Source of the DNA: Saccharina japonica
Taxonomy: Eukaryota > Sar > Phaeophyceae > Laminariales > Laminariaceae
Assembly (NCBI GenBank): GCA_008828725.1
Contig: MEHQ01003549.1
Location: 154,084 to 218,083 of the forward strand
DNA length: 64,000 bases
Direction of reading: 5' to 3'
A program made the translations under genes and the position numbers. Shown piece by piece: positions 33,853 to 43,459 of the stretch (within the stretch, counting starts at the first letter, position 1; every line of letters begins with the position of its first letter). The notes beneath the pieces are model-generated. The model searched no databases, was not told the DNA's origin, and worked only from the letters and a program-made list of their open reading frames with translations.

Positions 33853-35474
33853 ACCTCGGACAGCTCATGAGCTAGCTCATCTGTCGTGTATAGCTCAATA
33901 CTTCAAAACATGTGCAGATGAGCTACCGCCTATAGCTCAAGCCGGGGAAAACACGTGTAGCTCATGTAGCTCCTATAGCTCATTTTGGGCCAAATGAGCT
34001 ACGTAGCTCATGTAGCTCCTATAGCTCACCTTCGGCAAAAATGTGCAGATGAGCTATCCTCTATAGCTCAAGCTTTGAAAACATGTGCAGATGAGCTATC
34101 GCCTACAGCTCAAGCGTTTAAAACATGTCCAGATGAGCTACCGTCTACAGCTCAAGCCTTCAAAACATGTGCAGATGAGCTACCGCCTATGGCCCAAGCC
34201 GGGAAAACATGTGCAGATGAGCTATCGCCTACAGCTCAAGCTGAGATACCGTCTGCAGCTCAAGCCCGTAAAACATGTGCAGATGAGCTACCGCCAATGG
34301 CCCAAGCCGGGAAAACATGTGCAGATGAGCTATCGCCTACAGCTCAAGCCTTCAAAACATGTGCAGATGAGCTACCGCCTATAGCTCAAGCCTTCGAAAC
34401 ATGTGCAGATGAGCTATCGCCTATAGCTCACCCCGGGAAAACACAATCATAGCTCATGTGCGTAGCTCATTGTAGCTTTCTCCCGGCGAAACATGCAACA
34501 CCCTCACTTTGGACTACATTTACTCCACTTTAAATAAAATCTAGAAAATTCCATGCATTCCACCTTGTGCAGAATTTTTTCAGCTTTCCGTTTCTTAACT
34601 CAAGTTTTTTCGTCCCATACTAAAATAACGTAAGTAATATTTATTTGTCTTCATCCTGGTCAACTTTATTTTCGATGTTATTTTCGTACTTTCGTTTTCA
34701 AACCCACACTAATACTGAAATCAAGTAAATACAAGTATCTTCTTGGTCGAGAGATTTCCAGCCAAGACTTTTTGATATCAATAGAGATTTGGGACGGGGA
34801 AAAAAAAATCGTCTCGTTCAAGACGAGACTTTCACCACACCCCGAACGAGACTAATATCACACCCCGGATATATTCCGAAAGGTCTCGGTTTTGGAAGTC
34901 CGCGGGCGCGCGAGCTTCGATCCAGATTTGTTATATAGTGACATCATTTGAGCTTGGTCATCTGTCGCCTATACCTCAAGCTTTGAAAACATGTGCAGAT
35001 GAGCTACCGCCTAGAGCTCAAGCCTCCAAAACACGTGCAGATGAGCTACCACCTATAGCTCAAGCCTCCAAAACATGTGCAGATGAGCTACCGCCTATAG
35101 CTCAAGCTTTGAAAACATGGGCAGATGAGCTACCGCCTATAGCTCAAGCCTTCGAAGCATGCGCAGATGAGCTACCGCCTATAGCTCAAGCCGGGGACAA
35201 CATGCCTAGCTCATGTAGCTCTTATAGCTCATTTTGGGCCAAATGAGCTAGCTCAGGCAGATCATATAGCTTTTTCTGGACATACTTCGAAGTATGTGTA
35301 CAGATGAGCTACCGCCTATAACTCAAGCTTTGAAAACATGTGCAGATGAGCTATCGCCTATAGCTCAAGCGTAGGAAAACATGTGTAGCTCATGGAGCTC
35401 ACGTAGCTCACCGGTGAGCTAGCTCTTTAAAGAGCTAGCTCGAGCTACGGTGAGCTGATCTGTCCGGGGTGTGC
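33849..35474. mobile_element. Foldback element M5 carrying an AGCTC minisatellite
   Basis: Ends GCACACCTCGGACAG (33849-33863) and, inverted, GCACACCCCGGACAG (35460-35474), 14 of 15 matching. Two arrays of a 42-bp unit (GAGCTACCGCCTATAGCTCA, then AGCCTTCAAAACATGTGCAG) fill 33.87-34.46 and 34.95-35.42 kb. Because 42 is a multiple of 3, the plus strand opens as a 14-residue repeat (KTCADELPPIAQAF), probably not a protein. TAGCTC/GAGCTA words can pair. It lies next to the protease box of the Gypsy fossil. Confidence 0.7.
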
Positions 35475-35475
35475 C

Positions 35476-37300
35476 ACCTTGTGTACGGGTAGCCTTCGAT
35501 CCCCCGAAAATCGGCAGGGTGACGCCTCATGTTGAGCGTCACCTTTCCCCCCACGGCTCTCGTGAACTCTGGTAAACAGTCTGCTCGTTCACCTCTCGAT
35601 ATCTCCGCCTGGTAAGGTGGAAATACCATAGGTCGCATGTTATTACCCTGGTTATGTGTGGATTCGAGTGCATGTATGGATTCATATACCTGGCTTATTC
35701 AAAAACTCTCCTTGTTTAACCTTGCTACTTCTAGCCGCGCTCTGTGTATTTGAGGTCGTGTTGGATACATCAACACTTTTCACCGGGCTAGTTGTTTCTC
35801 GCTCAAGAATGGTCGGCATCTTATCTACTCGGGTACGATTTTTCACTCGTGAGTGTGATATACATTTTGTGCGGTGTTTCAAACGCTATCGTTCCTGATC
35901 TTGGGCTGTGTTGCCATTTCCAGCGGGGAAAACACGCGGGCTTTGCTAGGTGGGCAAGACGTCGCTCCCCTATTTCGTCCTTCCCGGGCTCTAAAACTAT
36001 GACCGGTGGCGGGTGACTCTCTCTCTTCAACTCTACATTTGAAGCGGGCGTACCCTTCGCCCTGTTGACAGCAGACAGTTATGTGGTTTGGCTATTACTC
36101 TGAACCAACACACTCAACTATTTTTCGTTGCTTCGAACTTGCGTTTTTCTCGGCAGCTTACCCCAAGTTTCTGCGCCGTCCGGACGACCAAGCCTACCGG
36201 CCTTTCTACTACTACTACCGGCGGAATTTGCGCAGAACGGCGATTTTATGGTTGAAGTGCACAGCCGGACGCCAGGATAATTACTTTCGCTCTCTCCAGA
36301 GAGACATCTACCAGCTACACCCCCGCTCTTACCGACTACAGACAGTTTGTAGCCTACCTCTTGAGTTGGATTCACGTTGTGCACCGTTGCCCCCGCCGAA
36401 CTCTTCCTCGCGTCTTTAGACGCTGGGAGGGCCTCTCCTCCTTTTCCGGATTCCTTTTTCCCGGTCGCACTTGCACCTGTTTGGAAATCATTGAACAGTA
36501 ACGGGGGCCGTGGTGCTACCTTCAGTATCTCACACTTGTCCTGGAAGGAAAGTTCCTCTATACTTGGTACTATATTATAGGGTGTGTAATGTGGCTACTA
36601 CGTATGTTACGTACAAGTTACCAGAGTGTATTCGTTTTTCATGTCACCGCGTACCTGCAGATCCTCAGCCGGTTCCGCTGATTCCCCAAACGACGTGTTT
36701 CTGAGCACCTCAGCCTCTTCTTACGAATCCTGAACCCCTCGTGCTCCATATGACGCTTGGCTTTCACCATTTCCTGGGGTGCCTCGCCCTCTGCAGGGCC
36801 CTTGCCTTCGGGGGACCGGGTGCGAACTACGGACTCACGTTTGAGTACGTCGGACTGTCCGGCCTGTTGAAAGGCTTGCGGGTCGCGATTTCTCCAACCT
36901 ACCCATGTCCAGTGCACCCACTCTGTGGTCGGAACCACGCCCCGGGGAATCACCAGCAGTGCCCTTCTTAGCACCATGCACCTTAACCAAGGTCGGGCTG
37001 TCTGCGCTGCCCTGGCGCCCCCTGGTAAGGGTGATCACAGCCTCAACGCCACACTTCATGTGCTTGGGAGAACCGTTCGCCGTTCGGCAGCAACAGCTGT
37101 CAGCCCACCCTTCACGGGTGCTGAGGTCCCCTATCCTGCGACTGCTGTGGTGGGGGTTAAACCCCTACTGGCGTGTTTGGCGGGTTTTTCACTGCCACTG
37201 CCCGTAACCTCCTCACGCTGGTGCCTCGTGGAGCGCCTAGGCGGAGTCGCCGGGTGCTTGCTGGCACCCGCACTCTTGCTTTCCTTTCAAGATCTTGCTT
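35476..37300 (-). pseudogene. Gypsy fossil: putative gag-side region
   Basis: Minus-strand fragments rich in Arg, Lys, Pro and Ser lie upstream of the protease box, where gag is expected. No nucleocapsid zinc knuckle was found, so this is called mainly by position. Confidence 0.35.
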
Positions 37301-38155
37301 ACGACCAAAGGTGCCATCTTGTTTTTTCCCTAACTCCAGTCGAATGTAAGCTCTGCCGTGCCCTATTCATAAATGCCGATTCGACGCCACTGATAGTAGT
37401 TTCAGGTCAAGGACTCAAAAATAAAAGTCGTCTTTTTTATTTCCAGCAAGATGGGAGGCGATTCAAAACACTGAAACGACAGGCCTCTGGTAGCCTACTC
37501 TCATTCAATCAACCTACGTCCGCTCCTACAGATATATCTATCAGATATACTACAAGAGTCACGCTCTGACGTTATTTTACATCAAGCTACCCGCATTCTC
37601 CCTAGCTATAGATCGTCAATCTACAGGTCTACGACAAGACACTGCAAATGGCATTCGACTTGTCCCCAACTAATCGACTCTCTGTCCAATCATATACTTC
37701 TCTGTACTGGCCTTCTCTACCTCACTCAGTGTTAGTCTAACAGCAGTCTTATCTCGCTCTGTGGTTGGTGGTTGATTTTTACTCAGTCAGTATGGCAATC
37801 ATCAATTGGCATCGCAGTGTCTCCGTTATCAGAGCTGTGGGCGGTGGGCTGTGAGCTGTGGGTGTGTGGGCTACCGGCCACGTGGACCCTGAAAATAACA
37901 TTTCGCCGGATTTTGGGAGTTCCAGACTACCGGCGTTATTTTTGTACGCCTTGAATGCCTGGAAGCGTGGGTAAAAGACACATTTTCCCTTATCCGCGAA
38001 AAAAAATAACTTGCTTTTAGTATGGGTCGGATCGACGGATCGGATCCGCGGATGGAGCCCTGTAATATAAAAGTCAGGTGTTCGAGCCTCACCTCACGCG
38101 TTGTTCTTTTTTTGTTTCTCTTGTTTTCGATCGTTTTTTCTCTTGATTTTAAAGG
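37301..38155. other. No gene; a tRNA-like B box at 38070
   Basis: GTCAGGTGTTCGAGCCTCACC at 38071-38091 has a strong B-box shape and could be the head of another decayed tRNA-derived element. No full cloverleaf can be folded by eye. Confidence 0.35.
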
Positions 38156-38159
38156 GAGT

Positions 38160-38480
38160 TCGGACCACGTGTATACTTACAAGACCATTTTTATCTTGAT
38201 TTTAGAGGGCAGTTCCGAGCATTTAGTTGTCGTTGTCTTTGCTCTGTGTTGCGATTATTATGTACAAGTCTTAGCACCCATACATGTATTATATGTTGTT
38301 GTAGGAAGCACCCAGCGTACGAGCATGCCTTGGATGTGTTGTTGACTTACAAGACCATTTTTATCTTGATTTTAGAGGGGAGTTCGGAGCATTTAGTTGG
38401 CGTTGTCTTTGCTCCGTGTTGCGATTATTATGTACAAGTCTTAGCACCCATACATGTATTATATGTTGTAGGAAGCTTGC
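38160..38480. repeat. Tandem duplication, two units of about 170 bp
   Basis: CTTACAAGACCATTTTTATC at 38176 and 38346, followed in both by nearly identical sequence to ATGTATTATATGTTG. Confidence 0.9.
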
Positions 38481-38635
38481 CCGCAACAATAATCCCTCCC
38501 CTAAAAATCCTCTTGTGCAGTTTGGACATAAACGGCTGAGACTTTGTAACTACATAAAAAAAATAGATACCAGGTATGTGCAGCAACAATACAATACCCA
38601 TCTATTGTGAAGAAGCTCTGTCCCCTTTTTGACCT

Positions 38636-38831
38636 ACAGTAGAGTACACACCCCTCCCTTGCACAATGTGGGCGTCAAAAGGTCGTTATGGAGACACTGA
38701 ACGATGTAGCAAACCCCGCAACGTGTCGACAATCTGCAGATTCAGTACGCCGCATGGTGTGTTATGTACATTGTTCAACACCTCCGCGCAAGTTTTTTTT
38801 TCGCCCACATTGTGATAGAGGGGGGTACTGT
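38636..38831. mobile_element. Small MITE M6
   Basis: The ends ACAGTA...CCCCTC...CACAATGTGGGCG (38636-38674 and, inverted, 38802-38831) share a perfect 13-bp CACAATGTGGGCG core. Total about 196 bp. No coding. Confidence 0.6.
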
Positions 38832-39063
38832 CCACCTGTGTAGCACCTCGCTCTCTACTACCGCTTAATTTATTTAGAGACGCACGTACACGCTGGCATG
38901 CCAGCTCGAAAAATTCCTCGTATTATGTAGTTGTTGATGTACTAAACCACGAAACCCGACTCTTGCTGTCAGGATTTATGCACGATCTACTTCCGTCTGA
39001 GAGGCTAGCGGCACTACACTACGTTGGTGTCGTTAACGTCTTCACCAACACTCCTGTTGCCCC

Positions 39064-39375
39064 GGTGGTCAAGTGGGGAACCTCGAATTCCATACTAGCG
39101 TTAGGGCCATGGGTTTAATTATCCGTGTCGAGTTTTGTATTATTCGTAAAGGGCACCAAATGTCTAGAACACCTGCTATGGCGTGGGTAGGCTCAATTCA
39201 GCCCGGGTCGACGAGGGGAGGAAGTGGTGAACATTTATCGCGATAACTGTACGTACCACAGCGGGGACGGGGCAGAAGAGCCTAGTATGTGAACCCGGAT
39301 TTGAGACACGCCTATTAACAGGGGGGAAAGAGGAAAGAAACACGAAAATAATAGATTGGATGGAGAAGTAATATA
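39064..39375 (+). mobile_element. tRNA-derived SINE, copy 2
   Basis: A-box-like GGTGGTCAAGTGGGGAACC (39064) and B-box-like GGGTTTAATTATCC (39111-39124). The body has GCGTGGGTAGGCTCAATTC (39181) and GTCGACGAGGGGAGGAA; the 3' part has CTATTAACAGGGGGGAAAGA and an A-rich end (AACAAATAAAA). It is diverged from copy 1 throughout, so the two insertions are not recent sisters. Confidence 0.8.
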
Positions 39376-39563
39376 TTAACAAATAAAACTATTCGAAGAA
39401 TGCGCTATTATGTGCCACGAGCACTTCAGCAAATCACAGCCCTCGATGCCCTATTTCTGCGAGACCTCCCTCCAACCCTAACGCTGACCCTGGCCGGTAA
39501 AACCCCTTCGCCAGTTTTATGTCGCGCACTCGTTTCCTAAGAAGATTCCTCAAATCGGCTATG

Positions 39564-40217
39564 TTAACCTTGCTGGAAACCATGCCACCCCGAGAACAGA
39601 ACTCCCTTTCGCATGGCCTCTTGCAGGCCGTTGATAATGGCGTCGTCCAGACACGCTTGCTGTAGGCGATCCTTCGGAGGCGATATTGCTGGGGTGCCTC
39701 GCACTCCCACCCCTACATCGGCGCCGGCACCTGCACCGGAACCGGCACCGAAACGAGCGTACAGCGATCTGTTGCCCCCCTCGGAATCGTCGCCCAGAAG
39801 CGGTTTACAGCCTTGCCCGCGGTCGTGTAACTGAAGAGCCGCACATGTCCGCTCGTCGATGGTGAGTACATTGTCCAGGACTCCCGCGTTGAAGATATTT
39901 TGAGCCTTATCTGTTTTCGCCATCCTAGTCGCCCCCGCGCCTACCGCCCCCACGCCTGCGAGTGCAGTAGATTTGACGGCAAGGGCCCTCTCGTCAGGTA
40001 TGGCGAAGGTCGTCACTTCTTCCGCAATGTTACATTTTCTTCCTTCGCCTACGCTCCGGCATTTGTTTCCACTGTCCTTCCCCTTGCCGAGTATGGACTT
40101 GCTTCTGCTTTCTCCGCAATGGGCACTCGCACTCTTCGTGGGGGAACGCTGGGAACTGACGCGCGATTCGTGGGCGGGCGGGAGCAGCGTTGACAAAACA
40201 GATGGATTTGTCAGCAA
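39564..40217 (-). CDS. Hypothetical protein-coding frame, identity unknown
   Basis: The frame is open for 217 codons but the first ATG is at 39923, giving 119 residues: MAKTDKAQNIFNAGVLDNVL at the start, then TIDERTCAALQLHDRGQGC, a Gly/Ala-rich linker, and QQACLDDAIINGLQEAMRKG near the end. Amphipathic stretches either side of a low-complexity linker look protein-like. The open part upstream of the ATG may belong to an exon whose start lies elsewhere. No family recognised. Confidence 0.35.
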   Translation of the reverse strand: MLTNPSVLSTLLPPAHESRVSSQRSPTKSASAHCGESRSKSILGKGKDSGNKCRSVGEGRKCNIAEEVTTFAIPDERALAVKSTALAGVGAVGAGATRMAKTDKAQNIFNAGVLDNVLTIDERTCAALQLHDRGQGCKPLLGDDSEGGNRSLYARFGAGSGAGAGADVGVGVRGTPAISPPKDRLQQACLDDAIINGLQEAMRKGVLFSGWHGFQQG

Positions 40218-40713
40218 CCATAATTATATTATTTGATCAGCAATCTAGTTATAGAAGCTTGACAAAACGTCAGGCATACCCGGTAGTCGTTTTTCAAATA
40301 AATAAAATAAAATGTACTTCGAAAATCGGACGTCGCATAACAAAAAAAGGAGGAACACGTTGAAAATATCCAACATGCTCGCACCGATTGTTCTTGTTGT
40401 TGATCACATTCGATCATCGCATCGTTCCAGCCCGTGGCCACAGAGCCCAAAGCACACAACGTGCCATAAGGAAAACAATAAAGTGCGCGCACACGAAAAC
40501 GAAAACCGCCCGCAGGGCGAGGCTTGCTTTACGCATGCTTGCTTTACGCATGCTTTACGCCACAATACACTGAAACAGTATACAGGCTCGGGAAACAAAA
40601 ACACGACTATTAATCGTAAGCTACAACCCGGGCCGGTCCTAAGTACGTATATATGTGCGCGCTTGGGCGCCGCTCCAGGGGGGTAGGCGCAGGCGGGGTG
40701 GGTGGGCAACAAG
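40218..40713. other. No gene seen
   Basis: Contains a short CTTTACGCATGCTTG repetition at 40530-40560; otherwise unremarkable. Confidence 0.4.
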
Positions 40714-40875
40714 ATGGGGCCAGACGCACACACGGTAGATGCTAAAGAAGCTAAAGTCGCAAGAACACAACAAATGCAAGACGCAATCTATGGCACGCCT
40801 CGGACAGAGAATCGATTCCTACTTGATGATCCAAATCTTTCAAGGCGGGATGATTCCCAAACTTGTTTTATCTAG
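40714..40875 (+). CDS. Small charged frame, 53 aa, uncertain
   Basis: The ATG frame reads MGPDAHTVDAKEAKVARTQQ and later NRFLLDDPNLSRRDD. The composition (Lys, Asp, Arg, Gln) is more protein-like than its surroundings. No family, no clear promoter. It could be a single exon or chance. Confidence 0.22.
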   Translation: MGPDAHTVDAKEAKVARTQQMQDAIYGTPRTENRFLLDDPNLSRRDDSQTCFI

Positions 40876-41150
40876 CTCATGTTTCCGGATGGAACCTGTT
40901 TAACCTGCATGATTTAGCGCGTGTTTCCTGGGTCGGACCTGTACTATACAGATCCTGCACAACCGCTCACAACTGCAGGTGGCGAACTAGATGCTATACT
41001 GTAGATAGATAGATATATCATGATCTGACCGAGGTGTGAAGTATTGTGTAAGCACAACGCCGCAACACAAAGGGAGCACGTGAAGATGACGGAACATAAA
41101 CATCGTGGAAGAAAATGCGAAAATAGAAAATACCTAAACCGACGTCTCAC

Positions 41151-41318
41151 ATCGACCCAGTTCCCGGCGGTCGTGCTCTCGTTCGAAAGGCAAGTAGGGC
41201 ACGTCATGCGCACACCAATCGCGTTGCCCTCCGCATCCTTCACGGCGTGCCGGTCATCCTTCAGCATCGCGGGCCTGTTGACAACCGGGCAAACGTGCAG
41301 CGGAGTGGCAAAAGCGCA
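41151..41318 (-). CDS. Candidate internal exon with zinc-ribbon-like cysteines, 56 codons
   Basis: On the minus strand a TTTCAG acceptor precedes 41318 and a GTGAGA donor follows 41151. The 168 bp between are in phase 0 at both ends and open. It codes CAFATPLHVCPVVNRP, then MLKDDRHAVKDAEGNAIGV and RMTCPTCLSNESTTAGNW. Cysteines at 1, 10, 40 and 43 and a His at 8 could bind one zinc ion, as in zinc ribbons. No neighbouring exons were recognised within 1 kb. Family unknown; exon ends are inferred from consensus alone. Confidence 0.4.
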
Positions 41319-42520
41319 CTGAAATTTGAGCTTCTAGCTAGCAGCACTCGGCGGAGATAGGGCTGTGGCTGGAACGCATACGGGGGGAGGCGCCGAGAAC
41401 AGTAGTTGTGTTGTAAGTATAGATTCACACAACAAAAAACAGGGATGCGTGTTACCGGTCCCGGGTCGGGAACGGTTCGCAAATTTGTACGAATATCTCG
41501 GAAAGCTTGCGGCTCATAGAGGTTTGGCAACAGCCCCTAGAGAGTATCGACTCCACATCTACCGGTATGTCGGAAACCTATATTACCGTTTCTAAGCATT
41601 ACATTAAGGGGGTAATAGCCATGCATCCCCTACCACAAGTTTTTGCCGTACGTAGCGGTTCTTCGTTGCGGTTCTCATAATTGCTCAGTTTGTGGTAGGT
41701 TCGCACGCGAAATCTGCGGTAACACGTTTCCCTGAAAAAATCAGCACCAAACTTGCCGAACAGGTGGTGCGTGGGTTGTGTGTTAACCAACACATACATG
41801 TATTGAAGCAACGCCCACAGCAAATCAGAGGTTACGGCTACTGCTGTACCGTGAAACAACGCCAGTATGGATGCGGCAGACGTCCTCAACAATTCAACGT
41901 CAAATCCAAATTCCGCATACGGCCGGTACCGCTACTACGAGTAGAAGAGCCTGTAAACGCCACTAAGAGTATAATATAGTGGGTACGAGGACATGGTTCG
42001 CGTAACTTATCGTGCCACTGGCGGGATAATATAAGCTACTCCTTCACTTCATCCCAAAGTTGAAAAAATATGTATTATTTCGACCAGTGTTGGTATGTGC
42101 TGAAACCGTGGTTGTGTGTGCATTCGTCTTGTCGGGTCCCGCAAATAGGTATTGGCTGGTGTTCTTACCTTCGGCTGAACCACGACGACAGTGCCGATCA
42201 CGTGGCTTTGCATCTCCGCTGGTTCCGTGCCGCCACATGGTGCACCTCCGAAGCACTTGTGCTGTACAGTACGAGTACGTACAGTAGTGCTGTAAAGTAC
42301 GAGTAGCGGCTGCAGGTCCTGCGGCGCACCCCAGAACCTGCGCCATCGCTGAATGAAGCAGTCGCTGCAACAGCTACAGCAGGTCACCAGCGCACGACAA
42401 TTCGCGCAGCAAGCCGCACGTGCCGTTCCGGTGCAGGTGCCGGCGCTGGTGCAGAGGTGGGGGAGGCCGTGTGTGTGGGTCGAGTTTCGCCCCTAAAAAA
42501 AAAGCGACAGTCCCGTCACG
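41319..42520. other. No supported gene
   Basis: Short frames only. Gln-rich plus-strand frame MKQSLQQLQQVTSA (42353-42496, 47 aa) noted but weak. Confidence 0.35.
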
Positions 42521-42804
42521 GGCTTCAACCAATCAGCCTCTAGCTTAGGATCTGCGAATTCTGGGTCACTTGCGTTTAGTGCGGTATTCCCCGCTATCTC
42601 GATCAGCCCTGTTTTGCCCCGCTAACGACCAGTAGAGGGCAATTTCGTAGTGGTGGTGCCTGAAAAATTGTGACGTGGACCAATCACGAGCACCAAAACC
42701 ACCAACAATCGTGTAAACTAACTTTGACTTTACCACTCAACCGGTCGAACTCACAGCAGCTGACGTACAGCAAACATCACCGGTTGCGTGCGAAAATAAC
42801 AAAA
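42521..42804 (+). promoter_or_regulatory. Putative promoter and 5' leader of the 42.8-kb gene
   Basis: Two CCAAT boxes (AACCAATCAG at 42527, GGACCAATCACG at 42677) and a TGACGTGG element (42671) next to the second lie upstream of an A-rich start context (AACAAAAATGATC). No TATA box is clear. CCAAT and TGACGT boxes are bound by NF-Y and bZIP factors in many eukaryotes; their use here is inferred. Confidence 0.4.
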
Positions 42805-43175
42805 ATGATCAACGCAACACCGGCCGAGCCAGACCTCGACACCTCGACAGCGAGCATGCATACGTATACGAGCTTGTTGGGACTCGTACGAGTACAACGG
42901 CAGGCTGTTGTTGCTGCTGCAGCGTGTTGCTGATTTTTGTTGTCGTAACGAGAGAGGAACGTGTATGCATCAGTCTGCGTCGGGGATGGATGATACCACC
43001 CACCACCCCTTGGTGGGCCCTCCATATCGCAACTTGTTTTTTTCAGGAAAACATTCCGCCAGATGATACATACATCCCACATGCTCCCACCCATCGAGTT
43101 TATTTCAATACCTTCGATAGCTCTACACAACATCGTTCGAATGAGCCTATTTTCATGCCGAGGTTCAAACTGTAG
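42805..43175 (+). CDS. Candidate two-exon gene for a 69-aa protein
   Basis: Exon 1 (42805-42885) codes MINATPAEPDLDTSTASMHT and a few more residues, ending at a GTACGAG donor. Exon 2 (43047-43175) follows an acceptor with a TTTTTTTCAG tract; it codes PPDDTYIPHAPTHRVYFNTF, then STQHRSNEPIFMPRFKL, and a stop. Both exons are in phase 0 across a 161-bp intron. Exon 2 in particular has protein-like composition unlike its flanks. No domain recognised. The donor choice is the weakest point; GTACAACG a few bases on is an alternative. Upstream CCAAT boxes support a real 5' end. Confidence 0.45.
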
Positions 43176-43459
43176 CGCTCGCGGTGGCGTCGCAGCAGAG
43201 GACACATGGCATCGGACAAAAACTAAAATTGGAAAACTTGAGCGACCCGTATAGCCCGTGTCGAAAAAACCTCCGCAGGCCTTGGAAATCTCTGTCTCTC
43301 TTTTTCTCTGTCTTCCCCCAGCCCTCCCTACTAAAAAATTGCCTCCTACGCGTGCCTGGCGAAAGACAGTCAAGGTAGGCACGAAAACAGTACGAGTATT
43401 TCAGGCACGCCTGTTTTAGAAACAGTACGTAGTTCCGGCATGCTTTAAAGGCTAGGACC

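Larger units (their letters stand above)
24570..37300 (-). mobile_element. Ty3/Gypsy-type LTR retrotransposon fossil, broken and interrupted
   Basis: Minus-strand order from right to left: a basic, gag-like region (about 36.6-37.3 kb, weak), protease (33.2-33.85 kb), reverse transcriptase (about 32.15-32.6 kb), RNase H (about 31.65-31.98 and 30.34-30.5 kb), integrase with a long C-terminal extension (about 28.4 down to 24.57 kb). This is the Ty3/Gypsy domain order. It is heavily decayed, with many breaks, and carries at least four later insertions (25390-26366, about 27891-28233, 28400-29548, 33849-35474) and probably a fifth at about 30.5-31.6 kb. I could not define LTRs. The amount of decay and nesting suggests an old copy. 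Confidence 0.75.

Noticed and set aside
33985-35246. Repeat protein with 14-residue units
   Set aside because: The frame follows a 42-bp minisatellite within a foldback element; no sign of selection for the peptide.
36925-37569. 214-codon plus-strand frame
   Set aside because: Mostly antisense to the putative gag side of the Gypsy fossil, with no recognisable protein features.
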